Shown here piece by piece: positions 55,074 to 64,000 of a DNA stretch of 64,000 bases. Numbering within the stretch: position 1 is the first letter of the stretch; the number at the start of each line of letters is the position of its first letter. Origin of the DNA: Abelmoschus esculentus (taxonomy: Eukaryota > Streptophyta > Magnoliopsida > Malvales > Malvaceae); the NCBI GenBank assembly GCA_035048815.1, contig JAUCBN010000011.1, positions 17,810,001 through 17,874,000 of the forward strand, written 5' to 3'. Position numbers and translations under genes: made by a program. Under the pieces are notes generated by a model. The model saw only the letters and a program-made list of their open reading frames with translations. It ran no database searches and was not told where the DNA came from.

Positions 55074-56633
55074 ATGATCCGTTGCAAAAACACTGAGGAG
55101 TCTTCTAGGGCTGCTGCTGAAGCTTGGCCGGTTAAGATCAGAAAATTCAAGGATGCTGCTGCGAAGGATCATTTCCAAAAGCTTAAGGCAAGGACGATTC
55201 AACAAGAAAAAGGCTTCCTCTACAATACTGCAACCTTCCAAAAGTTGTCGGAGCAATTCGCCCTCACCATAAAACGCCACAAGTGGGAAGACATTGCTCG
55301 ACACTTCACAACAAAGAAGGATGCCAAACCACTCAACATTTCGTTGGTCAAGGAGTTCTACGCCCACTACACTAGACCAGGGTAACCAACAGTGTATGTC
55401 TGAGGAGATGTTGTGCCATTCACTGCACAAGACATAAACCAGTTCGATATACTGGATGAAGACGACCAACACTCCATCTTTGTCGCATCTATGTTGGGGC
55501 AAGATCAGGACTTCTTACTTCAAGAACTCTTGATCGAAGGAACCATATGGGACGAAGCAAGCACCACGGTGGACCGCACTTCCCTGAAGCCGGAGGGGAA
55601 AATCTGGATGCACTTCAACAAGCAGAACCTGATGCCAACAACTCACACGGCCACTGTCAACTTGGGCCGACTACAATTGTTGCACTCAATGTTGAGGACT
55701 AGGAAGATTAATAAGGGGAAGATCATTTTCGAATAAGCCTATGTTGCACCCAAGAGGAAGTAAAGCCCTATTTCCTTCCCTTCCCTTATTACAGCCTTTT
55801 GTAGGAAATAGAGAGTGTTCGAAAATGATGAGGATTTCAAGGTGAAGGGACGTCAGGGAATATCTTTGAAGAAAATTTCTGAGTTAATGGGATTAGAGGA
55901 AAATGCTCCAGCATCTGCTGAGCCTTCAGCCAAGCCAAGAAATGTTACAACAAATTTCAATGCATTACCTGCTACTATTCAAGGAATGCAATTGCAACTG
56001 ACAAACCTCCATAGCAAGTTCATGACATACATGAGTTATATCCAAAAAAGGGAGTTAATCCTCCAGCTGAACTTTCGAGATTTGATGCAAGATGGTGGCT
56101 ACATTTTTCCCAGCTTCCCAACCTACATCTTCGGCCCAGTTGAGCCCGAGCATGTCTCAAAGGAACAAACCCCGCTACAGCAACAACACAGTCAGACTAC
56201 TCCGCCAAGACATGCACATGATACTGCCACCCAACAGTATGAGCCAACAGCAACTGTACCAGCATCTAAACCATCCCGCGTTGCTTCTGCTACAACATCA
56301 CATAAGGTCCTTGCCAGTCCATCAAAACCACTACAGGACAAAGGCAAGGAACCTACAATTGAATAAGCAACCTCTGGGCAACGCACAGTTGAAATCAGCA
56401 GTGGTGATTTCGATCTTAACTCATCACCACACGAGGAGGTGACTCCTACAGATCAATTAGTCACATATGTTCCACGGCGTAAGATAAAGCGTATTGTTAG
56501 AAGACACGCTTCTTTCAAGCTAGAGGACATGATGCCCATTACAGTAGCAGAAACAGAGTAACTATCACCACTAGACAGGCCATGGAAGCGTATCAAGATG
56601 GTCGTCCACAAAACGAGACCCACTGAGAAGTAA
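55074..56633 (+). pseudogene. Athila third ORF, plant transposon-protein family, broken
   Basis: Begins ATG at 55074. 55074-55385 has SSRAAAEAWPVKIRKFKDA, then HFTTKKDAKPLNISLVKEFYA and a TAA at 55383; it resumes with VPFTAQDINQFDILDEDD. The pattern LVKEFYA ... VPFTAQDINQF is the plant transposon-protein (Transposase_32) signature as I know it, the same family as the third ORF of the two Sireviruses. A further stop ends 55413-55736. 55815-56366 is Gln/Pro/Thr-rich, and the same frame continues past stops at 56364 and 56559 to 56633, ending in a basic stretch (PRRKIKRIVRRHASF). No signal peptide or membrane span is visible. Function unknown. Confidence 0.78.
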
Positions 56634-57572
56634 GCATCTTTTCTTTTCTTTTTCATTTTTGCATATAGTTTCATTTTTTTATTACAGCATTGAGGACAAT
56701 GCTAACCTCAAGTTTGGGGGTAGAAAAGTCTTCGCCTTAGCATTTTCATTTTATTCTGCATACATATGAATTTGTTATAGTATTAGATTTAATTCAAGAT
56801 AGCTTTTAGGTTAGAATAGATGATATCCGATGATGAAAATCTTGATGCTTTTAAACTGAATTAGTGAACATATTGAGAATAAATTGAACTAAATTAGGAC
56901 TTGATGCTTTTGAATTTTATTGACACGATTGTATGTTTTTTATGCTTGAGTGGTAGGAACTTTTTAGGAAACTTAGAATCTATGCCTTAGATAGTTTGGA
57001 AAGAAAGAAAAACTCCTTTTTGCTAGAGTATATAAATAAAACTTAAAAAAGAGAGAGAGAGAGAAAAAGATGAATAAATGCTTTAGCATAAAACTGTAGA
57101 AGGACGCTCCTCTATGTAAAAGTTAGCTTATGCTCTGAACATAAATAATGCTACAGCATATGAGCGAATGAAAGTTGTCACGGTATGACTCTACCTACTG
57201 GCTCGGGGATGAGATGTTTGCTCCATACTCATCTAGAGTTAAGGATGGTAGGTTTGATAAGCTGACATCCTTCAAAGCGTTTAAAAGAAACTAAGCAAGG
57301 GAGTAGATTTTTAGAAACTAGGGTATAGTGAATAAGAAAAACTAAAATTTTTCTAACACTTAAGCATAGGTTAGATACAATCCAGCACACACAAGCAAAG
57401 TATCTTGTCTTAGTTCAAGTTCTTAGAATTCTCAATATCGTGTAGATTGTTATAGCATTTATATTCTGAGGATTGATGTTTTGCCTGAACTGTTGTCATG
57501 GATTGAAAGTAATGTCATAGCATTTTTATATGTCATTACTTGAGGACAAGCAATATCTTAAGTTTAGGGGTA
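56634..57572 (+). other. Athila 3' untranslated region with PPT-like tracts
   Basis: Two copies of a ttgaggaca... tract followed by aagttt-ggggt: 56686-56715 and 57539-57572. The second adjoins the LTR and is the likely PPT. A (GA)n run lies at about 57046-57064. Words of the type tagcatttt recur. No gene. Confidence 0.6.
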
Positions 57573-59272
57573 TGTCAATGGTCTAAAAAGCGTTTATTTT
57601 ATACCCTTTTACTTTAGGTTTTGTCTGGTTTCAAGTTCATTTGCATTGTATTTAACTGAATTTCATGTGCATTTGTATTTATTTTAGGTTTTTATTTTAT
57701 TTTCTTTTTATTTTTAAAAGATGCTGCTTTGAAGGGTATTTTGTTGGTGATTCTGTGCAGATGCTGAAGTAAAGTTAAAAGAATGGAAGAGATGTAGCAT
57801 ATTTCGCAAGTGTTGGATCAGACTTCAAGGATGCTACAACATTGTGGGCAGACAAAAAAAATGGAAGAAAGGACACATCTACAGCCCACTGTCTTCACGC
57901 GTTTTCCAGTCCAGCTGTACCCCCTCTGCAATTTCTGCAGACGTCGCACCACCCCTGCACCCTACCACAATTTTCTGCAGACGTTGCACCACCTCTGTAA
58001 ACCTGCAAGAGTCTCCTGCAGACCCTACATTCTTACCACCTGCTGCAACAATTGTCAGGGGATATTCCCTTGGCACCTTTAGGGCACCAAACCCTAGAAG
58101 CCTCCTATAAATACAAGGCTAAGCCTCCTTCAACAAAGGAGCCAGATACGCAACAAAGGAAACAAAAATCAGTAACAAAAGAGAACAAAAAAAGAGAGAG
58201 CTTTAAGGAAGCACGAGGGAGAAGAAAGAAGAAAAGAGGCCATTTTCGGTCATCTTCAACCTCTAGCCAAGCCACCATTGTTGAAGAGCTTCAAGAAAGA
58301 GATTTGCGCGATTTTGGGAGGAGCGGCAAGCTAGGAAAAGTGTCACGTCACAAGCGTTTGAGACTTTCTTCCTCTTCACTTTGTTTACCTCTTTTCTACG
58401 TTGTTGAATATGTATTTCAAAGGACGAAAGTTGAATAGTTCTTCATACCTAGACATGAACTAAACTAGTATGGCTAAGGCTTGTTTTAGATGATCTTTAT
58501 TTTGTTTTAATGGATGTTTATTGTTTCTAGTTTACTATGTGCTTTGTTCAAGAACGCTAACACTTTTTTACTCTAAACCTTGGTTTGTAAGAGCACCGAG
58601 AGGTAGCCATAGCTCAAAGGGTTTGGGAAGCTTAGATCTAGGGATAGGAAAAGCTAGACCAACTTGAACAATGGGGTTTCTGCGGGAGCAAAATCCTAAC
58701 TTGCCTTAGGGATAAGGTAGAGTTTCAATGACTAAAAGGGGTAGTACTTCGTCAATATTAGGAGTGTTAGGATTGAGACCGGGAAGTAATGTCTTAGCAT
58801 TTTCGAGTGTTAGGCCTTCTGATTAGGGATAGTGGAGGCATTTTTAGTAAACTCTGTCGAGCACTAGTAAACCAGGGGAACAATAACATCCAGGAAAGCA
58901 GTGAAGTCATGCCATAGCACGCCTAGCCTATCTTAAGCTTGAATATCTTTTCAGTATTGTGTTTGTGCAGCTTTATTTATTTCTCTAATATCTGTTTATT
59001 TGCTACTACATTTTCGTGACAACCGTTGTTTTGCTCCAGCATCATTAGTGACATCTTTATTTTGCTAAAGCATTTTTGGTGACACTTGCAGAATTGCTTT
59101 AACATATGTTCTTATAAAGGATTACTTTATCTTTTGTGTATGCTAACTATTTTTGAATTAACCTACCCAATCCTCGTGGGAACGATCTCACTCACACACT
59201 TTATTACTCGTTCGATGTGTATACTTGTACATTATTGGACGCAAATCAGTCACATATTTTAATCACACATCA
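57573..59272 (+). repeat. Athila 3' LTR
   Basis: About 1.7 kb, starting tgtcaatggtctaaaa after the PPT and ending about ...atcacacatca. There is no second copy in the window, so both limits rest on the PPT and on the typical late sequence (ctcgtgggaacgatctcact). Repeated ctgcagacg-tgcaccacc words lie at 57935-58030, and gacaaccgttgttttgct-type words at 59010-59100. Confidence 0.7.
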
Positions 59273-59286
59273 AGTGCACAACACTA

Positions 59287-61093
59287 ATGTATGTTAGGAT
59301 CAATCAACCTTTGCTCCGAGCCGCTTTTCAGTTCTGGAATCCTGCTTTTTGTTGTTTCACTTTCAATGGAAACGACTTGGTGCCTACGATAGAGGAATAT
59401 ACAACTTTGATTAACCAAAGGAATGTCAATAAGGATTGGATTTACTCGAAGCCCCCTAAGTTTCAAAACTATCAGTCAAAGTTGAGTTTCTTAGCCGGAA
59501 TGAGTGATACTTGGGCCAAAGGTATAATCCAGGTTCGAGGTAAAAGTATCACATTCTCGTGGGAAAGCATTCAGGATATAATACCAATACACCCAGATGA
59601 TGAGATGAGGATGAATTTATTCTCTATAGGCATATATAGATTGGTTATTTTTCCCCAGGTGTTAGACAACATAAAGGTGACTATTCTTGATTTGTTTGAC
59701 CGTTTAAAAAAGAAAGCTAACCCAGTAATGGCTTTATTGACAGAAACTTTCATTTCTTTGAATGCTTGCCGGAAGCATGAGGAAGGGCGTTTTAGAGGGT
59801 ATGCACAACTTCTTCAGATATGGATTCAGAGTCACTTTTGGAAAGAGCCAACCCAGGTTTTGTCAGGAATCTTTCAGGGAAGCTTCTTCCCGATACGAGA
59901 ATACTTAGCTAGAGAATGGCGAGAGGATCTTGATAAAAGGAAATGGTCAGAGATCTTCAGGAATCTGCGAGATGATGACATCGTATGGAGAGTCCCATGT
60001 ATGAGTCATGAGTTCCGTTTCCTCTAACAGGGTCGATGATTACAATTGGGTCACGATGATCGGCTTACACGGGGGAATCGCTTGCGCACCCCTACTAGTG
60101 TCAAGACAGTTTGGATCTTGATAATTCATCCCTTTCACAACAGGTTTGAGTGAGGCTGAGTTTCCCTTCAAGAACGAGTATCGACCCAAGGTCCAAAATA
60201 TAACAAGGGCGTGGAGCTACTGCTATCGTATTCGCGTAGAGGGAAGTACTCAAGGTATGACTACACCAGATTACGACCTTTAGAGACGCATTAGGATTAA
60301 TGATAAGATCCCTATATCTGATCACGGGCCTGCTATCACATTAGAAGAGCATATGCGCATTGTCCCTTCAGAAGCCGACATACTAAGAAGTGAGATGGAT
60401 GAAATCAGAAAACAAATGGAAGAGATAAAAGCCCAGCATGCGGAAGAATTCTACAAGGTTAGTTTAGATTTCGATGTAAAGGATGGGACAATTAAACAGT
60501 TGAAAAAGGATAATGAGGAATTGAGCGAGAAGAATGCCCTATATCGGAAAGACACCATTAAGCTGTATGCCAAAGTACAAACCGCTAACCAAAAGAAATT
60601 CCTTGCTGTGGAAAAGTAAAGGATGAATGGGGTTCGTATCCTATGAGAAGAGAAAGATAGGGGTAAGCAAGCCGTGGAAAAGGAGATAGAAATTCGAAAG
60701 ATCAAAATTGAAAAAGAAAAGAGAGATGCTAGAAAAGCAATCACCCAAGAGATAGAAAAATACCGAGAAGAAAAAGAGAAAGGAAAGCAAGCTATAATTT
60801 GGGAAAGGGAAAACACGAATGCATGGAAAATGAGGGCTCAGGAAAGCAAGAATCGTTTCTGTGAGATACAAGACCTATATATCTCTACTTCCGAAGCTTT
60901 AAAACAATGTCAAGCCCAGAATGCTCAGCTAGAACATAGGGTTGAAAAATTGGATCACTGTTTAGAAAAATATATGGCTAGGAATGGATTTTTGGAACTA
61001 TAACTTAATTAACAAGAAAATGCATCACTTCGAGCAAGGATAGAAGAATTAGAAGCTATAGTACAAGATTATTTGGGATGACTTATGGTCCTT
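59287..61093 (+). pseudogene. Orphan Tat-type ORF1 protein fragment (DUF7745-like)
   Basis: 59287-60027 is an open 246-residue stretch with AAFQFWNPAFCCFTFNGNDL, VPTIEEYTTLI, IYRLVIFPQVLD and LLTETFISLNACRKHEEG. I recognise this as the family of large repeated Malvaceae proteins named DUF7745, associated with Tat/Ogre elements. About 100 N-terminal residues are missing. After a TAA at 60025 the frame breaks and resumes with MTTPDYDL, where a TAG stands in place of Trp, RIRINDKIPIS, and then a long charged coiled coil (60353-60619 and 60674-61003) ending in NASLRARIEELEAI. No gag or pol of the same element follows. The biochemical role is unknown; ORF1 lies upstream of gag in this lineage. Confidence 0.8.
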
Positions 61094-62289
61094 GAAGAAG
61101 CTGCACAAGGAGGAGATAATTATTGGTTACGTCGTCTTCATGATGTGTAACATCCCGTTTTTGGGGTTATTAGTTAGGGTTAGTTAGATGAATTCGATTC
61201 GGGACGAACCGGGTTCTCCGGTTCATTAATTTCGAGAAAAATAAAATAAAGATATTTTTAATTAAGTAAAATAATGATTTAGAGGATGGTTTGAAATACT
61301 AAAGATATGTTTCAAATTAAAAGAAAATAATTTGGATTTTTATAATGATTTTTAATTATGCTTAATTATGCATAATGACTAATTTGTAATTTTTGGAAAT
61401 TCGGGGGACTTAATTGTAATTTTCGGCAATTATATTGTTTTAGTGACTAAATTGAAAAGCAAGCTAAACTTAGAATCCTTAGAGGGCCATAAACCCATTT
61501 TTAATTTTAATGATGATTTATTCACCAAAATAAATATTTTAATTACTTTAATTTGGTTTCTTAATCATTTTCTCCTAAAACTACTTTTTACCCATTTTTC
61601 TCTCATTTTCTCTCCACTTTCTCATCATCTTTTCTTCTCAATTCCTTGCTGATTTTTGCATCTTTTTACATCATTTGCATCATCCTTTCATTCTTTACAA
61701 AACCTATGCATTGATTTCATCAAATCTTCATCAAATTGCAAGGAATAAAGAAGGGGAAAATCTCCTAATTTTGGTGAATAGATCCTAAAGGTAATTTTTC
61801 TGGATTTTTATTATTTTCTAAGGTTCTTTATTGAAATTCCCAAGTATTATCTTGTTCATCTTTGAATAAACACTTGATTCAATGTTTTTGATGTTAGATC
61901 TAATGTTTTTGTTATGTTTTTGTGAGATCTTTATGGATCTTGTTTAATGCTGGAAATTGTATGATTTCAATCATGTTTTTATGATGATTTAATGATTAAT
62001 TGAGTCTTGATTTGAGATCACATTAATTAAATCCCGGAATAATGTAATCGGTTTAGATTTAAGGTGTTTTTCGGTTGTTTTATGGGTTGTTTTAGATGCT
62101 TAGATGTTGCTGGAGATATAAGGAAGGTTTTGATGTGTTTTTGGATCATAATTGAAGTGGATTAGATGTTAGATTCGTTAGGTTTTGAGCTGATGTTGTT
62201 CGGATGCGTTTCGGCTTAGTTTTCGGTCTTTTCGGCTAAGTTTTTGGTAGTTTAATGGTGATCGGATATGGCTTTGTGTCCAACCGTGC

Positions 62290-62440
62290 GTGGTAAAGCC
62301 GCCTACACGTAACAAGGGTGACTATGTGTCCGATCGTGCGTGGTAGTGCTAATGGTGACTTAGTGTCATGTCAATGGTGACTTAGTGTCATGTCAATGGT
62401 GACTTAGTGTCATGTCAATGGGGACTTGGTGTCCTGACGA
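62290..62440 (+). repeat. 22-bp tandem repeats in Tekay LTR
   Basis: Four copies of a ggtgacttagtgtcatgtcaat-type unit at about 62352-62440, the last one altered, preceded by the gcctacacgtaacaagggtg word. Same array as at 49060-49260. Confidence 0.75.
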
Positions 62441-63164
62441 GACGAATGTCTCATGGATCCGTGTATTCAGTGAACTCAAGGTTCACACTAAGTGATCACT
62501 AGAAAGCCAATATACATACTTGAAATTGAGAAGAGGTTTGAGCATCATTCATCATTTGTTTTGATATGGTTATGTGAACTCGAGGATGCATATGTTTCAA
62601 TGAACTTCGGCATGGAATTTTAGCAAGCATGTTTTAACTATGAATTGCAAATTATGTTTTCTTCATGGTTTTAAATAGATGCATTGATGATTATTTGTGG
62701 AGCTACCTCACTAAGCAAGATTGCTTAAGCTCTCTTTTCATCCATGCAGAAAAATAAAGGCATTTGGAGCTTTGATTGAGGCAAGGAATCCAAGGGGAAA
62801 ATCACTTGAAATTTGGTATGTTTTGGCAAATAAATTGGGCAAGGCAATGTGTAACTCAAACCATGTATAGTGTGTGTAATTAGGCTTTGGTTTATGTTGT
62901 AATAGGACCATTAATGTTGGATGTTAATTGTTGAACTTTGGAACTACTTGAATGGTTGAAGCATGTTCTAGCATGTATTCGTTGGATTGAAATGTTGTAC
63001 ATCGCTTTTCCTAGGGAGCATGCCTATAGCTTGAATGGTGTCCATGACGTTGTTGATTATGTGCCAAATGATGTTAATCATGTTTAGGATTGATGCATTT
63101 AGTGGTTCTAATTAATGGTTGAATTTTGAGCATTTGGTGTGTACTTAGTGAAATGAAATAATTG

Positions 63165-63385
63165 GTTCCAGACCCAAAGTTTCGAAACCTTTGATTGAAG
63201 GTTCTGAAACCTTTGTTAAATAGTTTCGAAACCTTCACAAGGTTTCGGAACCTTTCGGGCAGTTTCAATTCTGGGAAGCTACTGGACGCGATAAGTTTCG
63301 AAAATTTCAAGGAAAGTTTCGAAACCTTTTTCAAAAAGTTTCGGAACCTCTTGGAAGGTTTTGAAACCTTTGATCACCTAGAATT
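63165..63385 (+). repeat. Array of GTTTCGAAACC palindromic units in Tekay LTR
   Basis: Nine or so copies of gtttcgaaacctt or close variants (gttctgaaacc, gtttcggaacc, gttttgaaacc) spaced about 20-30 bases apart. The core ttcgaa is a perfect palindrome with a central CpG; several variants differ by a single C-to-T or A-to-G change. Confidence 0.85.
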
Positions 63386-63952
63386 GAAAGTTCTAGAAGT
63401 TATATTTTAGTCCCGGTTAACTTTCTTTGTTCGATTAAGGTACTTGTAGACGTTATTTTGAGCTGAAATTTTGCATGCATGCTTAAAGTTGATTTAATTT
63501 CAAGTTAGTTAATCTAAATTGTAAGAAGTCCTTGTATTTTGGTAGATTTATATTTTGGTCCCTAAATTAGAGAAACATGCAATTAATGGTGTTAAAGTGA
63601 TCCGTTTGAGTTGTAATTTGCTATGAGGAACTCTTGTATGTTTAATTGAACAATGATGGAAGGAATGTCTACTTTACTAATTGTAAATAAGAGTTTTACG
63701 ATTTAGTCCATAATCCATGTTAGTGCTTAATCAGATGGTTGTTTTTAATTATTGTGTTACCGGTAATACTTTGCATGAGACTTCGACACGTAGGAATAAG
63801 ACTGTGCATCTAGGCAAGATAAAAAAAAAAAGAAATACTACGGTTTTAGGATTGTTTATCGAATCGAACCCTCGCGGGTTTGGTTTGATATTCCCCGTGT
63901 GACTCGTTTAGTGCCGGTTTCGTCCAGGCCAGGCTAAGGGGGTTATATTTCA

Positions 63953-63964
63953 TGGTATCAGAGC
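63953..63964 (+). promoter_or_regulatory. Primer-binding site, initiator Met tRNA
   Basis: Intact tggtatcagagc just after the LTR. The following 36 bases are the first part of the internal region. Confidence 0.85.
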
Positions 63965-64000
63965 AAGGTTTGAATAAAAAGTGTGATTGGTTGAATAGAA

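Larger units (their letters stand above)
49381..59272 (+). mobile_element. Ty3/gypsy Athila-lineage retrotransposon, 5'-truncated
   Basis: A plus-strand element starting inside gag and ending with its 3' LTR. It has gag with a zinc knuckle, a LRSGR segment, protease, RT, RNase H, integrase, a long spacer, a third ORF of plant transposon-protein type, another spacer with PPT-like tracts, and the LTR. The integrase end VYGKACHLLVELEHKA and the ALTLRSGR segment are typical of Athila. The 5' LTR, primer site and gag start are missing. Many stops occur, most of them CAA-to-TAA or TGG-to-TAG/TGA. Confidence 0.88.
61146..63947 (+). repeat. Tekay LTR (5' LTR of an element leaving the window)
   Basis: Starts tgtaacatcccg and ends at about ggggttata (63946) or a few bases later. 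The first ~1.1 kb matches 47175-48310, and the last part matches 42658-42732. A primer-binding site follows at once, so this is a 5' LTR with the rest of the element beyond 64000. Roughly 750 bases present in the LTR at 47175 (48310-49060) are missing here at about 62262. Confidence 0.85.

Noticed and set aside
57810..58438. Overlapping open frames in the Athila LTR
   Set aside because: They lie inside the LTR, have low-complexity Cys/Thr- and Lys-rich readings and no domain. Probably leader or LTR sequence.
1..64000. A wholly undescribed gene system (for example a gene cluster or defence module)
   Set aside because: Apart from the TCP gene, all recognisable coding sequence belongs to known retroelement lineages; no cluster of host genes exists here.

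Overview
This is a stretch of a repeat-rich, AT-rich eudicot nuclear genome. The transposon families, and above all the ORF1-type protein fragments near 59-61 kb, resemble what I know from cotton and other Malvaceae; that assignment is from memory and moderately confident. One host gene is convincing: an intronless-CDS TCP transcription factor of the CIN/TCP5-13-17 type at 28654-29481 on the + strand, with a probable two-intron 5' UTR reaching back to about 26.7 kb. Almost everything else is transposable elements and their debris.

Layout: 0.7-1.5 kb, a foldback element with 219-bp terminal inverted repeats. 3.1-3.4 kb, a MITE with internal tandem repeats. 3922-13618 and 15124-24767, two nearly complete, same-strand (-) Ty1/copia Sirevirus (SIRE/Maximus) elements. 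Each is bounded by its own 5-bp target-site duplication (GTTTC and CTTTT) and has ~1.15-1.2 kb LTRs, an initiator-Met tRNA primer site, repeated polypurine tracts, and an extra 3' ORF of 'plant transposon protein' type. 24.8-26 kb, tandem units and a MITE. 26-30 kb, the TCP locus. 30.3-32 kb, a MITE fragment, a second foldback element with degenerate telomere-like repeats, and hAT-like ends.

32042-42657 is a Ty3/gypsy Tat/Ogre-lineage element on the - strand. It has an LTR, a minisatellite-bearing 3' UTR, integrase, a second (archaeal-type) RNase H, RT, protease, gag and the tail of ORF1; its 5' end is cut off. 42658-49380 is a heavily decayed Tekay/Del chromovirus on +. 49381-59272 is a 5'-truncated Athila element on + with gag, protease, RT, RNase H, integrase, a third ORF and an LTR. 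59287-61093 is an orphan Tat-type ORF1 pseudogene. 61146 to about 63947 is a Tekay LTR followed by a primer-binding site and the first bases of an element that leaves the window.

How the parts work together: within each element gag, protease, integrase, RT and RNase H would copy and insert the element from an LTR promoter, but every element here carries stops, frameshifts or lost catalytic residues. Many stops look like C-to-T / G-to-A decay, as expected of methylated silent repeats. The best-preserved frames are the 925-residue pol and the 384-residue third ORF of Sirevirus copy 1. I did not find a clearly undescribed system. The most unusual signals are arrays of TCGA-centred palindromes in LTRs of two unrelated superfamilies, a nuclear-looking third ORF shared by copia and gypsy elements, and the foldback element with nested palindromes.
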